A stretch of 64,000 nucleotides of DNA from Brachyspira murdochii DSM 12563 (lineage in GTDB: Bacteria; Spirochaetota; Brachyspiria; Brachyspirales; Brachyspiraceae), in the NCBI RefSeq assembly GCF_000092845.1, contig NC_014150.1:62001-126000 (forward strand). The letters run 5' to 3'. Below the pieces are notes generated by a model. The model had not been told where the DNA came from. It did not search any database and saw only the letters and a program-made list of their open reading frames with translations. Within the stretch, counting starts at the first letter, position 1, and each line of letters begins with the position of its first letter. This document shows positions 17,933 through 25,106 of the stretch, in pieces. The translations under genes were made by a program, and so were the position numbers.

Positions 17933-18871
17933 ATGAAAATAAGTGTAATAGTACCTTGTTATAATGAAGAGCTTGTTATAGAAATATTGTATAATAGATT
18001 GATTAATGTACTTTCTAATTATAATGATTATGAAATAATTTTTATAAATGATGGAAGTTATGATAATACAGAATATATAATCAATAAATACAGAAAAGAA
18101 AATAATAATATAAAGCTTTTTTCTTTTTCAAGAAACTTCGGTCATCAGGCTGCCGTAAGCTGCGGTATTCTTAATTCTTCAGGTGATATAGCTATAATAA
18201 TAGATGCTGATTTACAAGATCCTCCAGAGCTTATACCTTCTATGATAGAAGAGCATATTAATTCAAAAGCTAATGTTATATATGCATGCAGAACTTCAAG
18301 AGAAGGGGAGAGTTTTATTAAAAAAATTACTGCTAATTTATTTTATAGATTAGTTAATTTATTATCGGATGTGAAATTTCCTCTTGATACAGGAGATTTT
18401 AGATTAATAGATAGAAATGTAATTAATGCATATAAACAATTTAAAGAAAAGCCCAAATATATACGCGGATTAATTAGCTGGATGGGATTCAAACAAAAAC
18501 CATTTTTATATAATAGAAAACCTAGAGAAGCTGGTAAAACTAAGTATACATACAAAAAAATGTTTAATCTTGCTTTAACTGCTGTAATATCATTTTCTAC
18601 AAAGCCTTTAAGAATATCTTTAATTTTAGGTATTTTATCTATGGTTTTGGGTATTATATTGTCTTTATATGTATTTATAAAATATTTCTTTTTTAATTCT
18701 GATATTATAAAAGGCTGGTCTTCTATAATGATAACTGTTATTTTTATGGGTGGGGTTCAGCTTTTAAGTTTATCTGTAATTTCTGAATATTTAGCAAAAA
18801 TATATGAACAAATAAAAAACAGACCTGAGTTTATTATAAAAAATAATGAGGATGAAAATTATGAAAAATAG
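17933..18871 (+). CDS. GT2 glycosyltransferase, GtrB/DPM1-like with two membrane helices
   Basis: A 312-residue polyprenyl-phosphate glycosyltransferase, which would transfer a sugar from a nucleotide donor to undecaprenyl phosphate on the inner face of the membrane. The N terminus has ISVIVPCYNEE, then FINDGSYDNT and the DXD-like DADLQDPPE. GDFRLIDR is the acceptor motif. Two membrane helices near 230-255 and 265-290 are typical of GtrB/ArnC. ATG 17933 has a weak AGGTG site; the frame is also open from TTG 17912. Its ATG overlaps a TGA of the frame coming from the heptamer repeat. The next gene starts inside its last codons and encodes the likely user of the lipid-linked sugar. Confidence 0.87.
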   Translation: MKISVIVPCYNEELVIEILYNRLINVLSNYNDYEIIFINDGSYDNTEYIINKYRKENNNIKLFSFSRNFGHQAAVSCGILNSSGDIAIIIDADLQDPPELIPSMIEEHINSKANVIYACRTSREGESFIKKITANLFYRLVNLLSDVKFPLDTGDFRLIDRNVINAYKQFKEKPKYIRGLISWMGFKQKPFLYNRKPREAGKTKYTYKKMFNLALTAVISFSTKPLRISLILGILSMVLGIILSLYVFIKYFFFNSDIIKGWSSIMITVIFMGGVQLLSLSVISEYLAKIYEQIKNRPEFIIKNNEDENYEK

Positions 18872-20399
18872 TATTAAAAGATTTATAAATATAATAATAA
18901 AAAATAAAATTTTTCTCATTTCATTTATATTCATCATATTGTCTTATATATTAAGAACAATACTATTAACATTTACAACTTTAATAGATGATGAAGCTCA
19001 TTATGCATTATGGACAAAGCATTTACCGTTCGGATTTTTTGACCATGGCGGGGGTATAGCATTTTTTATGAAACTAAGCATGATCATATTTGGAAATACT
19101 GGATTTGGTGTTAGGTTTGGAAGTATTTTATTTAGTATATTAGTATCTGTTTTTATTTATATATTTGTAAGTAAAGAAAAAGATGAAAACGCTGCTGTAA
19201 TATCTGTTATACTCTTTAATACAATACCTTTTTTTGCCGGTCTTTCGCTTATTGTAACAATAGATACACCTATGTTTTATTTTTTACTTTTTTCTATAAT
19301 GGCATATTATAAGGCTATATATTCAAATAAAAATTATTTTTATTTGGCCGGATTTTTATTTGGATTTAGTTTGCTTTCTAAAGAGGGTGCTATTTTTGTA
19401 GGTTCTTCAATATGTTTTTTTATATTAATTTCAAATAGAAGAAAAGAGATTTTTTTATACAAAGAGTTTTATTTATCATTTATAGCTGCCACTTTAGTTT
19501 ATTTGCCTTTTATAATATATAATTTTCAAACGGATTTCACATTCATAAAATATGCATTAGACAGACAGCTGCAAAAGCCGGGAAGTATTAATAGAACTTT
19601 GGACTTTTGGGGGGCACAAATAGGTTTATACAGTCCTTTATTTTTTATATTATTTTGTTATTTGATTATAAAAACAACTTTGCAATTTTTTAATAAAAAA
19701 GAAACAGAAAATAATTTTTATTTTGCTTTTATATCTTTAATACCTTTTATTTATATAGTTCAAAAATCTTTCAAAAATAAATTGGAAGCTAATTGGGCTT
19801 TATTTATGTATGCGGGAGGTTTATTTTTAGTATCGTACTATATATCTAAAAACTGGAATAAAAAATATATAAGAAATCTTTTTCTTTCAAACATTTTACT
19901 TTGTAATATAGCTATTTTTATAATAATACTTCAATATTTTGTGCCTATTATACCAATAAAAGGAGACCCTACTGATAGATATTATAAATATAATGCTATA
20001 AGGTATGATTTAAAAGAATATTATAATTTAAATATGGATAAGAATATTAGAATGTTTGCATTAAATTATCAAATTCCTTCAATGATTAATTTTTATATAA
20101 ATCCGGAAAATGAAGCAGTATGTTTAAATTGGAATACATATCACCCTACAGTATTTGATTTTTGGTATGATGATAATAACTTTATAGGAGATGATTTATA
20201 TTATATAACTACTTCTCCTGATACAAATTTAGCTTCTAAGTATTTTGATAGTATTGAATATATAACAAACTTTCAATCATATAGAAAACAAATTAATGGA
20301 GATAAAAGGTATTTAGATAATTATTATATATATTTATGCAGAAATTATAATGGTAAAAAAACAGATTATATTTATAAAAGTGAAAAAATAAAGTTTTAG
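18861..20399 (+). CDS. GT39/ArnT-like membrane glycosyltransferase (PMT family)
   Basis: An integral membrane glycosyltransferase of about 512 aa, which would move a sugar from a polyprenyl-phosphate carrier to an acceptor on the outer side of the membrane. The first external loop has the acidic pair and signature DDEAHYALWTKHLPFGFFDH, typical of PMT_2/ArnT proteins, followed by about ten further membrane helices and a C-terminal periplasmic part. ATG 18861 is preferred over ATG 18846 because TGAGGA is 8 nt upstream. The gene overlaps the GT2 gene by 11 nt and is coupled to it. The donor made by the GT2 enzyme is its probable substrate. The acceptor is unknown. Confidence 0.82.
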   Translation: MKNSIKRFINIIIKNKIFLISFIFIILSYILRTILLTFTTLIDDEAHYALWTKHLPFGFFDHGGGIAFFMKLSMIIFGNTGFGVRFGSILFSILVSVFIYIFVSKEKDENAAVISVILFNTIPFFAGLSLIVTIDTPMFYFLLFSIMAYYKAIYSNKNYFYLAGFLFGFSLLSKEGAIFVGSSICFFILISNRRKEIFLYKEFYLSFIAATLVYLPFIIYNFQTDFTFIKYALDRQLQKPGSINRTLDFWGAQIGLYSPLFFILFCYLIIKTTLQFFNKKETENNFYFAFISLIPFIYIVQKSFKNKLEANWALFMYAGGLFLVSYYISKNWNKKYIRNLFLSNILLCNIAIFIIILQYFVPIIPIKGDPTDRYYKYNAIRYDLKEYYNLNMDKNIRMFALNYQIPSMINFYINPENEAVCLNWNTYHPTVFDFWYDDNNFIGDDLYYITTSPDTNLASKYFDSIEYITNFQSYRKQINGDKRYLDNYYIYLCRNYNGKKTDYIYKSEKIKF

Positions 20400-20448
20400 A
20401 AACAATTATATGCTCATTAATAAAATGAGCATATAATTGTTTAATTTT
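20400..20448. terminator. strong bidirectional terminator
   Basis: A perfect 18-bp stem (20400-20417 with 20425-20442) and a 7-nt loop lie between the convergent GT39 and DUF2156 genes. A T-tract follows on the plus strand, and on the minus strand the stem itself ends in TTT. Confidence 0.9.
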
Positions 20449-20451
20449 TTA

Positions 20452-21408
20452 TTAAAACTCTGCACAAAATCCCTTATATTTTTCAACATAACATACTGGA
20501 TTGTATGATAATTTTGCTTTTCTAAGTCCCAAATCTCCTACGTCCTGCTCTCTATTAACAAATTTAAATCTTTCATAATCGATTACATAATTTTTTAAAT
20601 TTTCTAAGAACATCCTGTTTATAGCCTGATAAGTACCTTTATAATTTCTATCCCCTCTTTCAGAATGAACTACTATTGTATCTCTCATGCTCAAATCAGC
20701 TATTGTATATGCTACTACTTTTTTATCAATATATATTGCACCGCCTGCTATATTGCTTATAATATCCCAATTATCAAGTAAAGTTCTTATCATTATTGTA
20801 TCAGCTTCTGCTCTTACTTCATGTGATAATAATTTATTACTGTCGAAAGCTTCGCATTCTTCAGCATTGTGTTGAGATGCATCATTATTCTTCTTTTCTT
20901 CTTCTTCCCATTTGGCTTCAAAATCGAGTATATCTTTTACAATAGTTTTATCTATAGGCTTGTACTCAAAATCATTTTTTATAAATTGATTATAAAGATT
21001 CTTTTTATTATGGAATTTTTTTCCGGGGAGTGTAATAAGTTCATTAAAATCGTATAAATATTCCCATTCATCTCTACTTTCTTTTACTTTTATTTTAGTA
21101 GTTTTATCCCAAAATAAAGCAAGTTCCTTTGGTATTCTTATAACAGCTTCTCCTGATATTTCGCAAGGTCCCATATCATTGCAGAAATCAGTATTAAACC
21201 AATCTCCTACAGGTGCCCAATAAGTAATATAAGGTGATTTCTGTCTTATCCAAACTAGCTTTTCTGTAAATGCCCACTCAAGCATATATATATCTTTAAG
21301 TCCTAGTAGATTCATAAATGTATAATCTGCTGACTGCTCTGGTGTTATAGAAAAATATTTATGATAAAGTTCTTGTTTATCTAAACTAATAGGCTCAAAA
21401 TTAAGCAT
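20452..21408 (-). CDS. DUF2156 protein (phosphatidylglycerol lysyltransferase C-terminal-like)
   Basis: A 318-residue cytoplasmic protein of the DUF2156 family, which shares the GNAT-like double fold of the catalytic part of MprF. Family features seen are the start FEPISLDKQELYHKYF, the SADYTFMNLLG segment, NQFIKNDFEYKPI and the C-terminal YQAINRMFLENL...FVNREQDVGDLGLRKAKLSY. It has no membrane helices, so it is not a full MprF flippase-synthase. The activity, perhaps an aminoacyl or acyl transfer, is unknown. AAGGA precedes the ATG. It is read towards the strong terminator at 20400-20448. Confidence 0.8.
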   Translation of the reverse strand: MLNFEPISLDKQELYHKYFSITPEQSADYTFMNLLGLKDIYMLEWAFTEKLVWIRQKSPYITYWAPVGDWFNTDFCNDMGPCEISGEAVIRIPKELALFWDKTTKIKVKESRDEWEYLYDFNELITLPGKKFHNKKNLYNQFIKNDFEYKPIDKTIVKDILDFEAKWEEEEKKNNDASQHNAEECEAFDSNKLLSHEVRAEADTIMIRTLLDNWDIISNIAGGAIYIDKKVVAYTIADLSMRDTIVVHSERGDRNYKGTYQAINRMFLENLKNYVIDYERFKFVNREQDVGDLGLRKAKLSYNPVCYVEKYKGFCAEF

Positions 21409-21476
21409 ATATTTTTATCCTTTTTTCATTTTATTGACTATATATTATATATTAAAATTGATTAATGTAAATGCTG

Positions 21477-22028
21477 TCATATCAATTTACCAATTTCAAA
21501 TGCTTTATTTAATTCTTCCTTTCCTTTGATATCGCCTATATTAAATACTCCTCCTGCTATTAAATATCCTAAATCTTTCCAGCCTAGATAATTTAAAAGA
21601 TATTTATAGTATTCTATTACAGGTGCTGAATTATTTTCATCATTTCCTTCTGCTGCCATAAGCATAATGCATTCTTTATATGGCGTTTTATAATTAGGCT
21701 ATATTTCTGTAACTGCAAATAATCTGTCTATTGCTGTTTTTAGCTGGGCACTAAAAGCCCAATAATACATAGGTGAAGCTAGTACTAATATATCAGCTTC
21801 TTTATAGTGAGGATATATTTTTAGCATGTCATCTTTTTGTGTGCAAGGACTTTCTTTATCTTTTCCGCCTTTTAAACAGCCTTTACAGCCATGTATATTC
21901 ATTTTATCTAAATCAAATTTTATTATATCATTTCCATTAAGTTTAGCTCCTTTAATAAACTCTTCTATTAATGCTGCTGTATTACCGTTTATTCTAGGAC
22001 TTCCGTTTAATATTAATATTTTTTTCAT
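21477..22028 (-). pseudogene. flavodoxin-like NADPH-dependent FMN reductase, interrupted by an in-frame TAG
   Basis: The minus-strand frame starts MKKILILNGSPRINGNTAAL with an AGGAG site. It has the CKGCLKGG cysteine pair and ASPMYYWAFSAQLKTAIDR, typical of iron-sulfur flavoprotein/flavodoxin-like reductases. After 109 codons it meets TAG at 21699-21701. The same frame then continues without a shift (PNYKTPYKECIMLMAAEGND...) to TAA at 21477, so the intact protein would have about 183 residues, normal for the family. A single base change explains the break. It is either a recent pseudogene or a sequencing error. The divergent HxlR regulator at 22149 is its usual type of neighbour. Confidence 0.8.
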
Positions 22029-22095
22029 TTTTTACTCCTATTACTATAAATTGTTATTGATATTATTATTATAGTATTATATATTAGTATAATCA

Positions 22096-22120
22096 AGTAC
22101 TAACAAAAATGTTATATACT
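22096..22120. promoter_or_regulatory. probable HxlR operator
   Basis: AGTAC-TAACA-AAAA-TGTTA-TATACT forms an interrupted palindrome (TAACA 22101-22105 with TGTTA 22110-22114, flanked by AGTA and TACT) in the divergent spacer between the flavodoxin-like gene and the HxlR gene. A -10-like TATACT overlaps it. HxlR proteins commonly bind such sites between themselves and a reductase gene. Confidence 0.5.
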
Positions 22121-22148
22121 AACTATAAGTAAAGTAAAAGGATAATTT

Positions 22149-22481
22149 ATGAAAAAAGAAAGTTTAAAAGAAAAATATATGGAAGATACAGGTTTTGCCT
22201 ATACTATGTCATTGATATCTGGTAAGTATAAGATGATAATATTATATATATTGTCAGAATTAAAAGTTGTAAGGTATAATGAGTTAAAGAGAATAATATC
22301 AGCAATATCACATAAAACATTGAGTTTAACTTTAAAAGAGTTAGAAAAAGATGATTTAGTAATCAGAAAAGAATATCCCCAAATACCTCCTAAGGTAGAG
22401 TATAGTCTTTCAAAAAGAGGAAAATCTTTAATACCAATACTAGATGCTATATGTGTATGGGGGGAAAAAAATAGAAAGTAA
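22149..22481 (+). CDS. HxlR-family winged-helix transcriptional regulator
   Basis: A DNA-binding regulator of 110 aa, the normal size for HxlR proteins. Signature parts are GFAYTMSLISGKYKMIILYIL, the recognition helix region SHKTLSLTLKELEKDDLV, and RKEYPQIPPKVEYSLSKRGKSLIPIL (wing plus dimer helix). The conserved redox cysteine found near the start of many HxlR members is absent; the only Cys is near the C terminus (AICVWGEK). It is divergent from the broken flavodoxin-like gene and probably regulates it. Its stop codon abuts the stop of the convergent SRPBCC gene with no spacer. Confidence 0.88.
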   Translation: MKKESLKEKYMEDTGFAYTMSLISGKYKMIILYILSELKVVRYNELKRIISAISHKTLSLTLKELEKDDLVIRKEYPQIPPKVEYSLSKRGKSLIPILDAICVWGEKNRK

Positions 22482-23015
22482 TTAACTGTTTTTATTTTTA
22501 TTGATAAAGTTTCTTACTCTTCTAAAAAAGTCATTTTTACCATTCTCATCTATAAGAACATATTTTAACATAAATCTTAAATATGGGTGGTATACATACA
22601 ATGTTTCTTTTATAGTCATTCTAGTTCCGCCATTTTCAGCATCTTCCAGTATATAAGTCCATAAAGCTGTAAATTCATTTTCAGTTTTTACTATAGATAT
22701 TTCGCTGTTTTCTATTCTTCTTACTTCTATTAATTCCTGATATGTTCTTCTATTAGAATAAGTCTGCATTATTTTTAGTTTATTTCCTTCTAATTTTTCA
22801 ACACGTACTATGGATATATATTTAAGCCAAGCAGGATAATTTTCATAGTCTATAAGAAGATGATATAATTCATTTCTTGGTATATCAAATACCTGAGTTT
22901 TTTCTTTTGAGAAAGAAGGCGGTATTCTTTTTCCTATAACAGTTGGAAGAAATATCATAATTGCCATTAATATAAGCGGCAGTATTATAAAGATTGGGAT
23001 TAAATATAATAACAT
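22482..23015 (-). CDS. SRPBCC (START-like) membrane-anchored protein
   Basis: A 177-residue protein with one N-terminal membrane helix (about 3-25, LIPIFIILPLILMAIMIFLP). After it comes a START/SRPBCC ligand-binding fold: FDIPRNELYHLLIDYENYPAWLKYISIVRVEKLEG at the start, and GTRMTIKETLYVYHPYLRFM with the long C-terminal helix. Such domains bind lipids or hydrophobic molecules; no ligand can be named. Its ATG overlaps the stop of the AI-2E-family transporter gene by one base (TAATG), with AGAGG inside the upstream gene, so the two are translationally coupled and may act together at the membrane. Confidence 0.72.
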   Translation of the reverse strand: MLLYLIPIFIILPLILMAIMIFLPTVIGKRIPPSFSKEKTQVFDIPRNELYHLLIDYENYPAWLKYISIVRVEKLEGNKLKIMQTYSNRRTYQELIEVRRIENSEISIVKTENEFTALWTYILEDAENGGTRMTIKETLYVYHPYLRFMLKYVLIDENGKNDFFRRVRNFINKNKNS

Positions 23016-24322
23016 TATTTTCCTCTTTTAGTTAAAGTATAAAATTTTGAATGATAGTATTTATTAAAAAAGTTCTGAACCACTAATAAAACAATTCCGC
23101 AGAATGGTACTGAGAATAATATTCCTAAAAATCCGAATAATACACCTCCTATAATTGTACTGAACATCACAGCTATAGGGTGTATTTTTACAGATTTTCC
23201 AAGTATTTTTGGAGCCATTAACCCAGAATCTAATATCTGTACAAAACCAAATATTATACATATTTTTAATGCCCCATGCCACCATATATTTTCTGTAATA
23301 ATTCCTACTAATAGGGCCGTTACAAATGCAGCAAATGGTCCTATAAAAGGTATATAATTAAGAATACCTCTTAACAAAGCTAATATAAAAGCATATCTTG
23401 TATTGGTTACAGATAAAAGTATATAGCTTATTATAAAAAATGACAGAGCAAGTATAGTCATTCCTCTTACATAACCATTAATAATAGAATTTGATTTTTT
23501 TACTATTTCACTTATAGAAGTCTGCCATCTCATAGGTATTATTTTTATAATTTTTGATTTAATATTTTGAAAATCAAGCATCAAATAAAAGGTTACAAAA
23601 GGAAGTATTACAAAATATGAAAATATTACACTAAATATTGTAGTTAAACTTGAAATATTCTGAAATCTAAAATCTATCATTTTTTTATATATTAGTGTAA
23701 ATATTCCATCGCTTCCAAATAAAAAATCTTTTATAGAAGCAGCATCTATTGCCATATCAATATCAAAACTTTTTCCTATAGATCCATTTAATTTATCTGA
23801 TACCGAAATCAATAACAATGAAATAGAATTGTATATTTTATCTACATACTCAGGAAGACTTTTTGATATTACTTCCATTTCTTCTATAGTTCTAGGCAGA
23901 ATAAATACAAAAAATATTACAGCAATTATAATAAGAGGAATAAAAATAAAAAGTACAGCAGCTATTCTAGGAATTTTTGTCTGCATTTTTGTTATAAGAG
24001 GATCAAACATATATGCAATAAATATACCCCATATAAAAGGAGCGACTAAATAACCAGCTTCTTTAATTACCCATAATGTAAATAGTGCTAATATTAATAC
24101 TATTGAAGTTTTAGCCCATATATATCTCCAAAATGGGATTAATGCCGCTATTAGAATAATAAATAATATAATAGGATTTATAATTTCTCTAATTAAATAG
24201 CAAAAGTAAAAAAAAGCACTGGATATTATTAAAACTAATAATATCTCTCCTCCTTTTACAAGTATTTTATTATGAGTTAGTGAATTATTATTTTTATCTT
24301 TATCAAAAAAGTCGTTATTCAT
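23015..24322 (-). CDS. AI-2E family (PerM/YdiK) transporter
   Basis: A 435-residue integral membrane protein of the former UPF0118 family. Members include the AI-2 exporter TqsA and Na+/H+ antiporters, so the substrate is uncertain. It has paired membrane helices at 25-95, a central amphipathic region, and the conserved C-terminal block: RYAFILALLRGILNYIPFIG, GFVQILDSGLMAPKILGKS, HPIAVMFSTIIGGVLFGFLG. The start MNNDFFDKDKNNN has no strong ribosome site. It is the first gene of a two-gene operon with the SRPBCC protein. Confidence 0.85.
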   Translation of the reverse strand: MNNDFFDKDKNNNSLTHNKILVKGGEILLVLIISSAFFYFCYLIREIINPIILFIILIAALIPFWRYIWAKTSIVLILALFTLWVIKEAGYLVAPFIWGIFIAYMFDPLITKMQTKIPRIAAVLFIFIPLIIIAVIFFVFILPRTIEEMEVISKSLPEYVDKIYNSISLLLISVSDKLNGSIGKSFDIDMAIDAASIKDFLFGSDGIFTLIYKKMIDFRFQNISSLTTIFSVIFSYFVILPFVTFYLMLDFQNIKSKIIKIIPMRWQTSISEIVKKSNSIINGYVRGMTILALSFFIISYILLSVTNTRYAFILALLRGILNYIPFIGPFAAFVTALLVGIITENIWWHGALKICIIFGFVQILDSGLMAPKILGKSVKIHPIAVMFSTIIGGVLFGFLGILFSVPFCGIVLLVVQNFFNKYYHSKFYTLTKRGK

Positions 24323-24421
24323 AAAATTATTTCTGTATTTTTTATTTTCTATATATTATAGTAGAATAATTTTTTTTACAACATTTTTAAAAAAAATATT
24401 ATTATTTTTTTTAAAAAAGAC

Positions 24422-24449
24422 TTGCTATTTTTTTTAATTATGGTATAAT
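24422..24449 (+). promoter_or_regulatory. tRNA promoter
   Basis: TTGCTA (24422-24427), a 16-bp spacer and a perfect TATAAT (24444-24449), 26 bp upstream of tRNA-Ile. Confidence 0.65.
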
Positions 24450-24475
24450 CTAATCCATATCGTTGATGATTAAAA

Positions 24476-24549
24476 GGGCCTGTAGCTCAGATGGCTAGAG
24501 CGTTCGACTGATAATCGAAAGGTCGGTGGTTCAATTCCTCCCAGGCCCA
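24476..24549 (+). tRNA. tRNA-Ile (GAT)
   Basis: A 74-nt cloverleaf. Acceptor GGGCCTG pairs with CAGGCCC (24542-24548), the D arm is GCTC/GAGC, and the anticodon arm TTCGA/TCGAA carries loop CTGATAA (anticodon GAT at 24510-24512). The T arm is GGTTCAATTCC and the discriminator is A. The 3' CCA is not encoded. It is followed 29 nt later by tRNA-Ala. Confidence 0.96.
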
Positions 24550-24578
24550 CACGCTCAGGTTCTTTATAATACATATAC

Positions 24579-24652
24579 GGGGGTTTAGCTCAGTTTGGGA
24601 GAGCGACTGCCTTGCACGCAGTAGGTCGTGGGTTCGATCCCCATAACCTCCA
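24579..24652 (+). tRNA. tRNA-Ala (TGC)
   Basis: A 74-nt cloverleaf. Acceptor GGGGGTT pairs with AACCTCC (one G-U). The anticodon stem ACTGC/GCAGT carries loop CTTGCAC (anticodon TGC at 24613-24615). The T arm is GGGTTCGATCCC and the discriminator is A. The 3' CCA is not encoded. It lies behind tRNA-Ile and before a terminator, with no rRNA gene in the window. Confidence 0.96.
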
Positions 24653-24661
24653 CATCTTTAT

Positions 24662-24706
24662 AAAACTATTCTTAAATGTCTTTTCTATTTAAGAATAGTT
24701 TTTATT
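24662..24706 (+). terminator. terminator of the tRNA transcript
   Basis: A perfect 16-bp stem (24662-24677 with 24687-24702), a 9-nt loop and a T-rich tail, starting 10 nt after tRNA-Ala. Confidence 0.9.
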
Positions 24707-24750
24707 TTATTAACTATTTTTTATCATCTAAATTACAGGAGGTATTTATA

Positions 24751-25104
24751 ATGAAAAATATTATACTAATACCATTAATTATAATCTCTATTTTATTAAT
24801 ACCATATAATAAACTTTATTCTCTAACTCAAGATGAAGAAACTTTTTTAGATGCTGCTATATTCGGCGATGAAGATGTCATAGAAAAAATTATTGCTAAA
24901 AATATTAATGTTAATATACAAGATGATGTAGGAAATACAGCTCTTATATTGGCATGTATGGAAGGGCATGTAAAAGTTGTAGAGTTATTAATTAAAGCAA
25001 ATGCTGATAAGTCTATAGTAAATAAACATGGTAATGATGCTTTATTCTATGCCAAGCAAAAAAATTATACTGATATAATTAAGTTAATGGGGCAAAATAT
25101 TTAG
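24751..25104 (+). CDS. small secreted ankyrin-repeat protein
   Basis: A 117-residue protein with a signal peptide (MKNIILIPLIIISILLIPYN) followed by about three ankyrin repeats. They are recognisable from NVNIQDDVGNTALILACMEG, VVELLIKANADKSIVNKHGN and DALFYAKQKNYTDIIKLM. ATG 24751 is chosen because AGGAGG lies 8 nt upstream; an in-frame extension back to 24676 runs through the tRNA terminator and is unlikely. Ankyrin repeats bind other proteins; the partner is unknown, probably in the periplasm. It resembles the two ankyrin genes at 58.4-60 kb. Its stop lies 2 bp from the convergent channel gene. Confidence 0.82.
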   Translation: MKNIILIPLIIISILLIPYNKLYSLTQDEETFLDAAIFGDEDVIEKIIAKNINVNIQDDVGNTALILACMEGHVKVVELLIKANADKSIVNKHGNDALFYAKQKNYTDIIKLMGQNI

Positions 25105-25106
25105 TT

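Noticed and set aside
24476..24652. Remnant of an rRNA operon around the tRNA-Ile/Ala pair
   Set aside because: No 16S or 23S sequence is seen on either side, and the pair has its own promoter and terminator.
24676..24750. N-terminal extension of the small ankyrin protein
   Set aside because: It would be read through the tRNA terminator stem; AGGAGG before ATG 24751 and the signal peptide fix the later start.
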